Below are positions 24,372 through 34,968 of a DNA stretch of 64,000 nt, piece by piece. The number at the start of each line of letters is the position of its first letter. Within the stretch, counting starts at the first letter, position 1. A program made the translations under genes and the position numbers. Below the pieces are notes generated by a model that had not been told where the DNA came from, searched no databases, and saw nothing but the letters and a program-made list of their open reading frames with translations. This DNA is from Myxococcus sp. CA023 (lineage in GTDB: Bacteria; Myxococcota; Myxococcia; Myxococcales; Myxococcaceae), in the NCBI RefSeq assembly GCF_010998615.1, contig NZ_JAAEAH010000036.1, positions 1-64,000 of the forward strand. The letters are read 5' to 3'.

Positions 24372-26737
24372 TCAGCGGCTCAGCACCAGCCGGCAGGCCC
24401 GCCGGACCTCGGGGTCCTCGTCCTGATTGGAGGCGCGCTCCAGCGCCTCGCGTGCCTCCAACGTCCCCAATGCCGCCACCGCGGGCACCGCGGCGCGACG
24501 GCCCGCCGGACTGGCGGACGCCAGGAGCTGCATCAGCGCGGCGCGCGCGTCCGCCCGTCGCATCCGGGCCAGGGCCGCCACCAGCAGCGGCGCCGTGACT
24601 TCGTCCGCCGCCTCCAGCGCGGCCAGCAGTCCCGGCAACCGTCCCTCCAGGGGCAACGCCAAGGCGCTCACCACCCGCTCGCGCAGCGTCATGTCCCCCA
24701 GCAGGGACACCAGGGCCTGCGTGGCCGGGACACCGGGGCGCGTGGCGATGAAGCCCACCGCGGCGCTGCGCACGCTGTCGTCGCCGTCACCCGCGGCATG
24801 CAGCAGCGCGGGCAGCGTCTCCGGCGCCTCGTATTCGGCCACCGCGGACAGCGCGACGAGCCGCGTGGCCGCGTCCTCCGACTTCGCCGCCTCCAGCAGC
24901 ACGGGCAGCGCGTCCGGCCGCCGGCCCACGCCCAGCCCCAGCAGGGCGGCGCGCCGCACATCCGCGTCCGCGCTGGCCGCCGCGCGCTGGAGCGCCGACA
25001 TCGCGCTCTCCGTGTGCATGTGCGCCAGCGCGTCCACCACCGCCACGCGCACCTGGCCCGCGGCGTCGTCCGCCAGCGCGACGATGGCGTCCGCGGCGGC
25101 CTCCTCGTTCAGCTTCCCCAGCGCCTGGCACGCGTAGTAGCGCACCCAGGGGTCGCGGTCGTTGAGGCCCCGCAGCAGCGTGGAGGTGATGCGCGCCTCC
25201 TTCTCCGTCTGCCCCAGCGCGCGCATGGCCGCCGCGCGCGTGCGCTCCGACTCGTGATTGGCGGCCGTCAGCAGCGCGTCCACCGCGCGCGGGTCCTCGA
25301 TGAAGGGCAGGCCGTAGATGGCCGCGTCGCGCAGGCGCTCATCCGGGTCCCGCATGGCCTGGAGCAGCACTTCCAGTCCCTTGGAATAGCCGAAGTAGGA
25401 GATGATGCGCAGCGCCGCGCGGCGCAGGCGCACGTCGGGGGAACGGGCCGCCTGCAACGCCAGCTTCTCTGTGGTGTCGCTGCCCAGGGACTGGATGGCC
25501 CCCACCGCGGCCTGCACCACGCGCAGGTCCTCGTCCACCAACCGCTCGAACAGGGCCGGCACCGCGGCCGGGCTGCCAATGCGGGACAACGTGTCCGCCG
25601 CCAGGGCGCGCACCGACGCATCCCGGTCCTCCAGGCACGACATGACGTCCGGCACCGCCGCGGCCCTGCGGCCCACCAGCGGTAACAGCACGCGGCGCCG
25701 GAGGCTGTCGCCCTCGCGCAGCGCCTGGAGAATCTGGGTGTCCGCGTCCGCGCCCAGCTCCGACAGCGCGCCGGCTGCCGCGCGCGCCACCGACGGGTCC
25801 GGCCCGTCCAGGAGCTTCAGCAGCCCGAATGCGGCGTCCTGCCCCCCACCCAGCCCAGCAGGCGTGAGAGGGCCGTCTTCTCCGTCGTGTCCGCGCTCGA
25901 GACACACTGCGACAGCCGCCGTCCCAGCACCGCCGACTCCGGCCCCCGCACCGCGGTGTGCACGGTGCGCGAGCCGCCGAAGCGCTGCACCTGGGCCTCG
26001 TGGATGTCCACCAGCGCCACCGCCGCCGCGCGCACCGACGCGTCATTGCCCTTGCGCAGCAGCCCCACCAGCGAGGGCACCGCGGCTTCCTGACCGGTGC
26101 GCCCCAGCGCGCGTGTCGCCTCCAGGGTGTAGAAGGGGTCTGGCAGCAGGCCCAGTAGCGCGGGCACCACCACGGGGTCTCCACACCGGCCCAGCACGTC
26201 GATGGCGGGGAAGATGCGGAAGAAGTTCCCGCTGCCCAGCGCCGCCAGCAGCGCGTCCACCGCCGCGCCGCCGCCCACGCGGCCCAGCGCCTCGATGGCC
26301 GCCACCGCCACGTTGTCGTCCGGGTGCACGGTGAGCCGGGCCAAGAGCGGCACCGAGCGCCGGCTGCGGCGCCGGCCCAGCACCTGGGCGACGTCACAGA
26401 CGATGGCGGGGTTGGCGTCTTCCCCCAGCGCCTCCAGCGTGCCCTCGACATCACCGGTGGAGGCCACCAACGCCTCCACGGCGGCCGCCAGTCGCGCCTC
26501 ACTGTCGCGGCGGTGGAGCAGCACGTCGCGCAGCGGCGCCACCGCGGGCGTCCCCAGCTTCGCCAGCGCGCCCACCACGGCGCGCCGCACCGCCCAGCTC
26601 TGGGCATCCAGCCCGCCCACCAGCAGCGCCAGGCTGGCGGTGCCGCGCCGGGCGAGCTGCTCCACCTCATCCACCTGGGAGCGGTCCTCCGCCGACAGCG
26701 TCAGCGGGTGCACCGACGTCGAGGACGCGACCGTCAT
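24372..26737 (-). CDS. cpc7: HEAT-repeat protein of the Che7-type cluster, frameshifted
   Basis: As sequenced the gene is two frames: a 5' part, 26737 to about 25842 ([20 protein letters not shown] to [10 protein letters not shown]), and a 3' part continuing as [20 protein letters not shown] to 24372. They meet at a run of six G (C6 at 25842-25847 on +). One extra G would restore a single protein of about 788 residues. The product is almost entirely HEAT/PBS-type alpha-hairpins of about 31 residues ([40 protein letters not shown]), a curved scaffold for protein binding. It overlaps the receptor gene by 4 bases. As I recall, M. xanthus Cpc7 is a HEAT protein in the same place, working with the receptor and desaturase. 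Sequencing error, slippage tract and true loss are all possible. Confidence 0.8.
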
Positions 26738-29286
26738 GCCCGCTGCTCCCGCGGCGAGGCCGCCGCGGCCTCCGGGCTGTCCTTCACGCCACCCAGCGCG
26801 CCTCGCAGCCGCGAAAGGCTCTCCGACTGCGCGCCTTGCAGCCGCGTGAGGTGGGCCAGCCGACCCGCCACCTCCTGCACCTCCGTGGCGGTGGTGGCCG
26901 TCGCGCGCGCCTGCTGCGCGGTGGCGGTGGTGATGTCCCGCGCCCGGAGGCGAATCTCCTCCACGCTCTTGGCCAGGCCCTCCATCACCGCCGTCGCCTC
27001 CGCGCTGGCGCGTGCCACCACGGCCACGCCCGTGGCCTGGCGGCTGGCGGAGGCCGTGAGCGTACCGAGCGCCTCCGTCTGCTCGTCCAGCGCGCGCGAC
27101 GTCTGCCGCGCCACGCGCCGCACCTCGTCCGCCTCCCGCACCAGCCCGCTGAGCGCCTTCGACTGCTCTTCGGCGGCCCGCGTCACCGACGCGGCCAGCT
27201 TCGCCACCTGGCGGCTGGCCGTCTCACTCTGCTTGAGGGCGCGGGCCTGCTCCGTCATGCCGCGCGCGGACTGGGCCACCTGCTTGCGCGTCTCCTCCAT
27301 GGCCCGCGTCACCTCCTGGGCGGCCGTGGCCTGCTCGGCCAGCCCCACCAGGGTGCGCTGGGTGGACGCCGCCGCCTCCTGCGCCAACGTGCCCACGCCC
27401 GCCACGTCCCGGCTCTGGGTGGTCACCGCCACGCTCACGCCCTGGACGAGCTGGCGCATCTGGGATGTGCCCTTGGCCAGGTCGGCCGCCGCCAGCGCCT
27501 GCTCCTGCACGGCGCGCGACACCTTCTGTGCCGCCTCCGCGAGCTGACCGTTGGAGCGCACCACGTCGCGCAGCGCGCGCGCCTGCTCGGAGGTGGCCTG
27601 CATCGTCTGCCGCGCCATACGCCGCATCTCCGCGCCGCCCTGCGCCAGCGACTGGGACGCCTGCGCCTGCTCCGCCGCGGACGTGGCGATGGCCCGCCCC
27701 TGTTCGCTCACCTTCGCGGTGCCCTGAACCAGCGCCTGCGTGGCCTGCACCTGCTCGCTGGAGGCGCGCGACACCTCGCGCACGTTGTTCCCCAGGTCCT
27801 CCACCCCCTTGAGGATGGTGGACAGCGCGCGCTCTGCGTCCCCAGCCAGCGCCGCGCCCTCGTCCGCCGCCCGCACGCCTTCGCCCGAAGCGGTGGCCGC
27901 CTCGCGCGCCGTCGTCTGCAGGCCCCGGACGATTTTCGCCACGTCCGCGCTGGCCGCCGCCGCGCGGTCCGCCAGCGCGCGAATCTCCTCCGCCACCACT
28001 GCGAAGCCCCTGCCGTGCTCACCGGCGCGCGCCGCCTCGATACTGGCGTTGAGGGACAAGAGATTCGTGCGGTCCGCGATGAGGTTGATGGTCTGCACGA
28101 TGTCGCCAATCTCCTCGGCGCGTCGCCCCATCTCCTTCATCACTCCGGCCGACCCGACAATGGACTCGCGGATACGGCCGAAGCCGGCGATGGAGCGCGT
28201 CACCGTGGCGCCCCCCTCCCGCGCGGTGCTCCCCACGCGCTCGGCGGTGGTGCGCGCCTCCTCCATCATCTGCGCCACCCGCCGCGTGGACGCCTCCAGT
28301 TGCGCGGAGGCGGTGGCGCTGCCAGCCGCCAGGGAATTGATTTGCTCGGAGGCCTTCGCCACCGTCTGCGCGGAGCGGGCGAGCTGCTCGATGGTGGCCG
28401 CGTTGGCCTCCACTGTCGCCGCGTTCTTCTCCGCCGTGGCGGCCACCTCCTCCACGCTGGCGGCCACCTCCTCCACGGTGGACGCGGTGGTGGCGGAGTG
28501 GGCCTCCAGCGCCCGGGCGTTCTCCGCCACACCCTTCACGCTGCGCGCCAGCTCCTCCACCGTGGCCGCCGTGTCCTCCACGCTGGAGGCCATGGACGTG
28601 GCGTCCCGGGACGACTCGCCCAGGGAGCGGACCATTCCCGCCACCGCCTGCGTCACCTGCGCCACGCGCTCGCCCACGCCCTGCGAATCCGTGGACAGCC
28701 GGACAATGCCCTTGGCCATCTCCTCGGCGGTGGCGGCCACCTGCTCGGTGGCGGCGGCGCTGGACTGGTTGCGCGCCACCAGGTCCGCCACGGTGGCGTT
28801 CATCTCCGTCATGGAGGCCAGCAGCTCCTCGCTGGAGGCGGCCAGCTCCTCCGCGTTGGCGCTCACGCCCTTCACCGAGCGCGACACCTCCTCCAGCGCC
28901 CCCGCCGTGGTGTCCGCCGAGGCCGCCAGGTGCGCGGCGTCCTTGCGCACGCCCGCCACGGAGGCGTTCACCTCCTGGAGGGTGCCCGCGGTGGCCTCGG
29001 CCTCCTGCACCTGGGCCCGCGCGGAGTCGCTCACCGTGCGCTGCGAGCGCACCAGCTCATGGATGGACTGGCCCGTCTCCTCCACGTGCGCGGCCACCGA
29101 TTCGATGGCGGCGCGCACCTGCTCGGAGGCCGCGGCCTGCTCGTTGCCGCCGGCCGCCAGCCGCGTCGCGAGCCCCTCCACCGCCTGCACCAACCCCACG
29201 CTCTCCTGGACACTGCGTCGCGCGTCTTCGGCCAGGGTACGGGCCTCTTCCAGCGCCACCCCTGCGTTACCGCTGTCCGTCGCCAT
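26734..29286 (-). CDS. mcp7: cytoplasmic methyl-accepting chemoreceptor, very long coiled coil
   Basis: 850 residues with no membrane helix, signal peptide or recognisable sensor domain. The conserved hairpin tip ([20 protein letters not shown]) sits at about residues 410-435, almost exactly mid-protein, with about 400 residues of heptad-rich, Ala/Ser/Glu-rich helix on each side. The N-terminal arm has internal repeats: [20 protein letters not shown] near 120 and [20 protein letters not shown] near 240. Candidate methylation sites (Glu/Gln pairs) are plentiful. It overlaps the cheW gene by 20 bases and the HEAT gene by 4. With no ligand domain, input probably comes from partners such as the HEAT protein. 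FrzCD is a better-known soluble myxobacterial receptor but is much shorter. Confidence 0.92.
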   Translation of the reverse strand: MATDSGNAGVALEEARTLAEDARRSVQESVGLVQAVEGLATRLAAGGNEQAAASEQVRAAIESVAAHVEETGQSIHELVRSQRTVSDSARAQVQEAEATAGTLQEVNASVAGVRKDAAHLAASADTTAGALEEVSRSVKGVSANAEELAASSEELLASMTEMNATVADLVARNQSSAAATEQVAATAEEMAKGIVRLSTDSQGVGERVAQVTQAVAGMVRSLGESSRDATSMASSVEDTAATVEELARSVKGVAENARALEAHSATTASTVEEVAASVEEVAATAEKNAATVEANAATIEQLARSAQTVAKASEQINSLAAGSATASAQLEASTRRVAQMMEEARTTAERVGSTAREGGATVTRSIAGFGRIRESIVGSAGVMKEMGRRAEEIGDIVQTINLIADRTNLLSLNASIEAARAGEHGRGFAVVAEEIRALADRAAAASADVAKIVRGLQTTAREAATASGEGVRAADEGAALAGDAERALSTILKGVEDLGNNVREVSRASSEQVQATQALVQGTAKVSEQGRAIATSAAEQAQASQSLAQGGAEMRRMARQTMQATSEQARALRDVVRSNGQLAEAAQKVSRAVQEQALAAADLAKGTSQMRQLVQGVSVAVTTQSRDVAGVGTLAQEAAASTQRTLVGLAEQATAAQEVTRAMEETRKQVAQSARGMTEQARALKQSETASRQVAKLAASVTRAAEEQSKALSGLVREADEVRRVARQTSRALDEQTEALGTLTASASRQATGVAVVARASAEATAVMEGLAKSVEEIRLRARDITTATAQQARATATTATEVQEVAGRLAHLTRLQGAQSESLSRLRGALGGVKDSPEAAAASPREQRA

Positions 29287-29713
29287 CCAACGTCTCCTCC
29301 CCGATGACCCGAGGGAAATCGATGAGCATCACCAGGCGCGGGCCCACCTGGGCCACGGCCTTCACGAAACCGCGCGCTCCCTCCACGACCAGCGGAGGGG
29401 GCGGCTTGAGCTGCTGGGGGTCCAGCTTCAGCACCTCGCGGGCGCTGTCCACCACGAGCCCGACGACACGGCTGCCGAGCTGCGCCACCACCACCCGGGA
29501 GTCGAGCGTGCGCTCCAGGGGAGGCAGGCCGAAACGCAGGCGGGCATCCACCACCGGGATGACGCGACCGCGCACCTGCACCAGCCCGGCGACGTGCGGC
29601 GCGGCGCCCGGTACGGGCGTGGCCCCCGTGAAGGACTCCATCTGGAGCACGTCCGCCGCGGGCAGCACGTACTCGGCTCCGTCTACCTTGAACACGACAT
29701 GCAGCACGCTCAT
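29267..29713 (-). CDS. cheW: CheW coupling protein (Che7-like)
   Basis: 148 residues, one CheW domain from end to end: [57 protein letters not shown] and [14 protein letters not shown]. It links the soluble receptor to CheA. The last 20 bases overlap the receptor gene, a longer overlap than elsewhere in the operon. Confidence 0.93.
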   Translation of the reverse strand: MSVLHVVFKVDGAEYVLPAADVLQMESFTGATPVPGAAPHVAGLVQVRGRVIPVVDARLRFGLPPLERTLDSRVVVAQLGSRVVGLVVDSAREVLKLDPQQLKPPPPLVVEGARGFVKAVAQVGPRLVMLIDFPRVIGEETLDGDGQR

Positions 29714-31773
29714 GCGAGGCGCCCCTCTTCCCGGACGGAAGCCCTGCGTCGGTGCGGCGCGCCGCCACCGCGCGCCAGCCCGAGCGCGGCCAGGTCCAGC
29801 ACCAGCGTGGGCCGCCCATCCCCCAGGTCCGTGGCGCCCACCACGCCGGGCACGCGCACCAAGGGGTCCTCCAGCGGACGCAGGACGATTTCCTGCTGCC
29901 CCACCAACCGGTCCACGCCGTACGCGACGAGCTCACCGCGCTGACGCACGAGGAGCGCCTTGGCCACCGAGCCTCCACGGCCGTCCGCTTCCCCGCGCCC
30001 CAGCAACCGGGCCAGCCCCATCAGCGGCACCGAGTTCCCCCGGCGCTCCAGCAGGGCCACGCCCCCCGCGCCCGCGGGCCACACCAGCCGCGCGGCGTCC
30101 ACCTCGATGAGCTCCTCCACGGAGCCCACCGCCACGGCGTAGCGAAGCCCGGCGCACTCGAAGACGAGCGCGTCCAGCAGCGTAATCGTGAGCGGCACGC
30201 GGAGCCGAAAGGTGGTGCCGGCGCCGGGCCGCGTCTCCATCCCCAGCTCGCCGCCCAGATGGTCCACGATGATGCGGTGGACGATGTCCATGCCCATGCC
30301 CCGCCCGCTGGTCGCGTTGGCGGCATCCCGGGTGGAGAAGCCGGGCCGGCAGAGCACCTCCAGCAGCGCGTCCGGCGTCGGAGGCACGGGCACGCCCGCG
30401 CGCGCGGCCACCGCCCGCGCATCCACGCCGCGTCCGTCATCCGCCACGGTGAGGTCCAGCAGCCCACCCGCCCGGCCATGGCTGGCCACGCGCACCACGC
30501 CTTCCTCCGGCTTGCCCGCGGCGCGGCGCGCTTCCGGCGACTCCAGCGCATGGTCCACCGCGTTGCGCACCAGGTGCACCAGCGCGGGCAGCAGCCGGTC
30601 CGCCACGGCCTTGTCCAGCTCCGCGTCCCCGACGTCCAGCTCCAGCCGCACCGACTTGCCCGTGCTGCGGCGCAGGCCGCGCACCAACAGCGGCAGCCGC
30701 TCCAGCACATCCCCCACCCGCACCATGCGCAAGCGGAGGATGGCCGTGCGCATGTCGCGAAGCTGGCGGGCGTTCTCCTGGAGAATGGCCTGCAGCTCGC
30801 GCGTGGGCGCGCCGGCCGCCGTCAGCGCCGCCACCGCGCGGGTCAGCCGCGAACGGTTGACCACGAGCGCCGCCAGCCGCTCCAGCGCCTCGTCCAGGCG
30901 CGACACGTCCACCCGCAGGGAGCCGCCGCCACGCCGCGCCTCCTCGGGCTCCTCGTCCGCCAGCGCCGACTCGGGCAAGGGCGCCAGAGCGGGTGTCCGC
31001 GGGGCTACGACGGCCAGCGGGCGCACCGACGCGGGCGGTCCCCCCGCGGCTTCCAGCAGCGCGGCGTCGGAGGCCTCGGTGAGCAGCAGCAGCACGAAGG
31101 TGAGCGCCCCACCGCCCACGGTGGGCCCCGACAGGGGCAGCACCTTCACCGTCTCGCCCAGCGGGGCCACGCGCTCGCGCACGCTGTTGATGGTGATGCC
31201 GTTGGCGGCGCGGTCCGCGCCGGGGATGAAGTCCAGCCGCACCGCGCGGCGGCCATCGGTGGCGCCCGTGGTGAGCTGCTCCCGCTCCGCCGCGGAGAGC
31301 CGGGAGGCCACGGCCTCCTCCAGCGCCAGCGCGGCGGGCGCGGCCTTCGCGGCGCTCACACCCGGAGCGCCTTCGGCATCCAGCGCCTCCAGCCGAGACA
31401 GCAGGCCCGGGGGCACCGGCGAGGCCTGCTTGCCCGCGGCGAGTTGGCGGACGCGCTGTTCGATTTCGCGCAGCCCCTCCATCAGCGGCTCCACGCTGGC
31501 CTCGGGCAGGCGGCCCCCCGCCCGGTCGGCGTGGCGCAGGCACGTCTCCATCCAATGGGCGATGTCGACGATGGGCTCCACATCCACCATGGCCGACAGG
31601 CCCTTGATGGTGTGCACGGCGCGGAAGAGCTCGCGCACTGCGCGCGGGTGCGGCAGCCCTCGCCGGATGCTGGCCTCCATGGCCAGCAACTGGCGGTGCC
31701 CCATCCCCAGCAACTCCTCCGCCTCCGCCAGATAGGCGGGAAGGAAGTCCGCGAGGTCCACGGACGCGCTCAA
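29710..31773 (-). CDS. cheA: CheA histidine kinase (Che7-like)
   Basis: 687 residues. Hpt with phosphoaccepting His54 (RAVHTIKGLSAM), an Ala-rich linker and a P2-like segment at about 175-245, P3/P4 kinase (LVHLVRNAVDHALESPEARR, N box; LTVADDGRGVDA, G1; SGRGMGMDIVHRIIVDHLGG, G2) and a P5 CheW-like domain (GLARLLGRGEADGRGGSVAK; LVGQQEIVLRPLEDPLVRVP). Unlike the other CheA of this window it has no receiver; a separate cheY precedes it with a 4-base overlap, a classical chemotaxis arrangement. Confidence 0.95.
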   Translation of the reverse strand: MSASVDLADFLPAYLAEAEELLGMGHRQLLAMEASIRRGLPHPRAVRELFRAVHTIKGLSAMVDVEPIVDIAHWMETCLRHADRAGGRLPEASVEPLMEGLREIEQRVRQLAAGKQASPVPPGLLSRLEALDAEGAPGVSAAKAAPAALALEEAVASRLSAAEREQLTTGATDGRRAVRLDFIPGADRAANGITINSVRERVAPLGETVKVLPLSGPTVGGGALTFVLLLLTEASDAALLEAAGGPPASVRPLAVVAPRTPALAPLPESALADEEPEEARRGGGSLRVDVSRLDEALERLAALVVNRSRLTRAVAALTAAGAPTRELQAILQENARQLRDMRTAILRLRMVRVGDVLERLPLLVRGLRRSTGKSVRLELDVGDAELDKAVADRLLPALVHLVRNAVDHALESPEARRAAGKPEEGVVRVASHGRAGGLLDLTVADDGRGVDARAVAARAGVPVPPTPDALLEVLCRPGFSTRDAANATSGRGMGMDIVHRIIVDHLGGELGMETRPGAGTTFRLRVPLTITLLDALVFECAGLRYAVAVGSVEELIEVDAARLVWPAGAGGVALLERRGNSVPLMGLARLLGRGEADGRGGSVAKALLVRQRGELVAYGVDRLVGQQEIVLRPLEDPLVRVPGVVGATDLGDGRPTLVLDLAALGLARGGGAPHRRRASVREEGRLA

Positions 31774-32147
31774 GCGCGCCTCCCCTCCAGCAGCCCACGC
31801 ACCTCCGACAGGATGGCGTCCGGCGTGAAGGGCTTCGTCATGAAACGGCTGGCCCCCGCCGCCAACGCCCGCGTCCGCGAGGCCTCGTCCCCACGCGTGG
31901 TGACGATGATGATGGGCAGCTCGCGCAGCCGGTCCTGCCCACGCACGAACTCCACCACCTCGATGCCGCCGATGTCCGGCATGTTCAGGTCCAGCACCAG
32001 CAAGTCATACGGCTGGAGCGACAGCCGCTCGATGGCCTCCAAGCCACTGGAAGCATGCGTGAAGGTGAGGCCCGGATAGGGCCGCAAGCACGCGACCACC
32101 ATGTCGCGCATCACCTTGCTGTCATCAACGACGAGCACATCTGCCAT
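31770..32147 (-). CDS. cheY: CheY-type single-domain response regulator
   Basis: 125 residues: acidic pocket VLVVDDSKVM, phosphoacceptor Asp53 (LLVLDLNMPDIGG), switch Thr (IIVTTRG) and Lys in FMTKPFTPDA. The start has AGGGGA upstream. It is the first gene of the overlapping cheY-cheA-cheW-mcp-HEAT-cheR-cheB-desaturase run and the likely diffusible output. A 272-base gap to the hybrid kinase upstream probably holds the operon promoter, though I see no convincing consensus. Confidence 0.94.
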   Translation of the reverse strand: MADVLVVDDSKVMRDMVVACLRPYPGLTFTHASSGLEAIERLSLQPYDLLVLDLNMPDIGGIEVVEFVRGQDRLRELPIIIVTTRGDEASRTRALAAGASRFMTKPFTPDAILSEVRGLLEGRRA

Positions 32148-32419
32148 GGCGTCCCCTGGAAACGGCCACCGAACCTAGAGCGATTCCGCGAAGTTGAAAG
32201 ACATGGCCGGACATGGCGCTGCCACAGCGCACACTGGCAGACAGTCCACAGCAGCGACGTGCCCCGCCTGGGACCCCCGGTATCAGTCCCGACGCGCCTG
32301 CAGTGCGGACGCCGTCGGCCCGGGCGTCCTCACGCGAGGCGTTCCGCAGGTTGTCGCCGGAGGAGCGGGACGCACTCGTCACCTCCCGGGACTCACTCGA
32401 GTCAGCGACAGGGACGCCG

Positions 32420-34390
32420 TCAGTCCCTCACCGCGGGCGGGCCCTCGCGCGGCAGACGGACGCGGAACGTGGCGCCCTCTCCGGGGGTGCTGTCCACGGA
32501 CACGCCGCCCCCATGCGCCTCCACGATGCGGCGCAGCCGGTACAGGCCCAGGCCCAACCCGCCGTAGTGCCGCACCGGCACGGCGCGCTCGAAGCGGCGG
32601 AAGAGGCTCTCCAGCCGCCCGGGCGCGATGCCGATGCCATGGTCCTTCACCATCAGCGTCGCCACGTCCCGCCCGGACTCCAGCGCCACCTCCACCGGCT
32701 TGCCCGGCCCGAACTTCATCGCGTTGGACAACAGGTGCGTCATCACCTGGGACAGGCGCGCCGCGTCCCACCGTCCCGGCGTGGGCTCCAGCGGGCTGAG
32801 CACCAGCAGACAGCCCGCGCGCGCCGCCGCATCCTCCGAACGTGACACCGCCTCGCGCACCACCAGCGCCAGGTCCACGTCCTCCAGGTGCAGCCGGGGC
32901 GCGCCGCCCTGGAGCTGCGACACGTCCAGCAGCGACTCCACCAGGTCCGACAGGCGCTGCACCTGCCGGTCCGCCGAATCCAGCGCGCGCTCCAGCCGCT
33001 CCGTCCCGCTGCTCAGGCCCGCGCGCAGCACGCCCTGGGCGCCCTGCACGCGCAGCCGCAACGCCGCCAGCGGGGTGCGCAGCTCGTGGGCCGCCACGCT
33101 GAGGAAGTCGTCGCGCGCGCGCACCGCCTCCTGCGTCTCGCGGTAGAGGCGCAGCTGCTCCGTCACGTCGCCAATGATGCCGGCCATCCGCACCGGGCGG
33201 CCCTGCGCGTCCCGCAGCGCCCGGCCACGGCTCACGCACGAACGCCAGGTGCCGGTGACGTGCCGCAGCCGCAAGGACACGTCATAGGGCGTGCCCCGCT
33301 CCAGGTGCGCGGACAGCGCGGCCATGACGTCCGGCCGGTCCTCCGGGTGAATCAGCTCCAGGAAAGCGGAGAACGTCCCGCCGAAGTCCCCCGGCCCCAG
33401 GCCCAGCATGTCCAGCAGCGGCGGACTCCAGTAGCAGGCCTGACCGCGCAAATCCCAGTCCCAGATGCCGTCGTAGGAGCCGCTCACCACCAGGCGGTAG
33501 CGCGCTTCGCTCTCCCGGGCGGTGCGCTCGGCCTGCTCCAGCAGCCCCACCCGCCGCTCCAGCTGGCGCACCATCCGGTACAGGTGGTCCTCGGTGCTCA
33601 GGTCCGCGGGTGGCGACGTGTAGGAAGGCCCGCCGGCGCGCAGCTCACGCAGCAGCGCGCCCACCAGTTCGTCGCCCTCTTGCGTCCTGCGCACGAAGCC
33701 GTTGGCCCCCACGTTGTGGGCCATGCGCAAGTCCAGCTCGTCGGGCGCGATGGTGTGCGTGAGGATGACGGGCACCCGGGCCAGCCTGGGGTCCTGCCGA
33801 AACCCCAGGCACAGCTTGAAGCCGTCCATGCCCGGCATCAGCGCGTCCGCCAGCACCACGTCCGGACCGCGGCGCCGCGCCAGGTCCAGCGCCGTGGCGC
33901 CATCCGCCGCCAGCACCACCTCGAAACGGAAGGGCGCCAGGTGCAGTTGCGCCAGCTTGCGGGAGACCGGGTCGTCATCCGCCACCAGCACGCGGGGCCT
34001 CCGTGCCTCCGGCCCCCCGGCCGCCTCCACCGGGAAGGCCTGCCGCGCCCCCTCCACCAGCGCCCCCAGCGACAGGGGCCGGCTCAGGTAGCGCTCCACC
34101 GACAGGTCGAGCGGGCGCAGTGCCTCCCGCTCTGCGGGGAAGGCGCTGATTTGCAACAGAGCGCCCGCCAGCGACAGTGCGTGCCGCAGTGACTCCAGGT
34201 GCGTCCCATCCGATATCAACAGGCCGGCCGCCGCCACCACCACCTGCACCGACTGCGTCTGCAGCAGCGTCAGCGCGCCCGGAACGTCCGCGGAAACCCA
34301 GACCCGCCAGCCCTGACTTTCCAGGGCAAGCACCTGGAGCTCCCGGGAGGCACCAGGGTCTTCGATGAGCAGGAGGGAAGGCGTCATCAC
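32420..34390 (-). CDS. hybrid histidine kinase, REC-REC-PAS-HK
   Basis: 656 residues, no membrane helix. Residues 1-120 are a degenerate receiver (VVVAAAGLLISDG lacks the Asp). Residues 130-255 are an intact receiver (VLVADDDPVSRKLAQLHLAP; VVLADALMPGMDG). A coiled coil leads to a PAS/PAC domain (VSGSYDGIWDWDLRGQACYW; VRMAGIIGDVTEQLRLYRET), then HisKA (FLSVAAHELRTPLAALRLRV), N box (LLSNAMKFG), G1 (VKDHGIGI), F (LFRRFERA) and G2 (GGLGLGLYRLRRIVEAHGGG). N-terminal receivers suggest it is itself an output target, plausibly of CheA in the adjacent operon. The catalytic region is paralogous to the kinases at 18 and 38419. Confidence 0.9.
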   Translation of the reverse strand: MMTPSLLLIEDPGASRELQVLALESQGWRVWVSADVPGALTLLQTQSVQVVVAAAGLLISDGTHLESLRHALSLAGALLQISAFPAEREALRPLDLSVERYLSRPLSLGALVEGARQAFPVEAAGGPEARRPRVLVADDDPVSRKLAQLHLAPFRFEVVLAADGATALDLARRRGPDVVLADALMPGMDGFKLCLGFRQDPRLARVPVILTHTIAPDELDLRMAHNVGANGFVRRTQEGDELVGALLRELRAGGPSYTSPPADLSTEDHLYRMVRQLERRVGLLEQAERTARESEARYRLVVSGSYDGIWDWDLRGQACYWSPPLLDMLGLGPGDFGGTFSAFLELIHPEDRPDVMAALSAHLERGTPYDVSLRLRHVTGTWRSCVSRGRALRDAQGRPVRMAGIIGDVTEQLRLYRETQEAVRARDDFLSVAAHELRTPLAALRLRVQGAQGVLRAGLSSGTERLERALDSADRQVQRLSDLVESLLDVSQLQGGAPRLHLEDVDLALVVREAVSRSEDAAARAGCLLVLSPLEPTPGRWDAARLSQVMTHLLSNAMKFGPGKPVEVALESGRDVATLMVKDHGIGIAPGRLESLFRRFERAVPVRHYGGLGLGLYRLRRIVEAHGGGVSVDSTPGEGATFRVRLPREGPPAVRD

Positions 34391-34968
34391 GACGAATCGA
34401 AGGCGGGCGTGCGGCCAGGGCGTCCGGACACCCCAGATGAAGGAAAGAGTCGCAGTCTGGGCACCGGACGCAGCGAGTCAAGCAGTCGGGCGGCAAGTGT
34501 TCTCCGGTGCAAATGACCGCCAGTCGGTCGCCGGCCCTCGGCATCCCCCTCTAGGAACGCACTTGCGTGGCGGATGCATCCACGACGGCAGCGGTATCCC
34601 GTCAACAATCGCATCCGGGCAGGCAGGGGCCACCTGTGGCCAGCCCGCCCCCTCCGAGGTCTTTCCCTGTGACATGCCGCGCGGCTTCCGGAGCTCCAAC
34701 TTCCCGCATCATCCCCGCCGTCGGGTGACGCCGGACACGCCAGCCACCAGGCACCAGGCGGGGTCCTTGGACTCACGGCTCACCCGATCACGGCGGCAAC
34801 GACGATTCTTCTGCATCCTGATTGCATTGGAAGCAGATACAACACCGGGAGCACGCGCGGAGAGTCGGGGGAGACCCGCTGGGATGCATGACGCGGAGCG
34901 TGAGGACTCAACGCTCCAGGTCTCAGCAGGGTGAAAGTGGCCGTCAAATCGGTTATCGAAAGGGCATC
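34391..34968. other. 578-bp intergenic region, no gene seen
   Basis: Divergent spacer between the hybrid kinase (-) and fur (+). Short open frames on both strands lack coding composition or recognisable motifs. It should contain the promoters of both genes; none has a clear consensus, and I see no Fur box in front of fur itself. Confidence 0.5.

Noticed and set aside
26836-29307. 823-codon open frame on the + strand
   Set aside because: Opposite the soluble receptor; Leu/His/Arg/Gly-rich nonsense composition caused by the receptor's Ala/Glu codons.
29752-32079. 775-codon open frame on the + strand
   Set aside because: Antisense to cheA and cheY, which have full motif sets; no recognisable domain.
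34491-34525. A sigma54-type -24/-12 promoter before the hybrid kinase or fur
   Set aside because: GG and GC elements are present but 15 bases apart instead of 10, and there is no enhancer-binding site.
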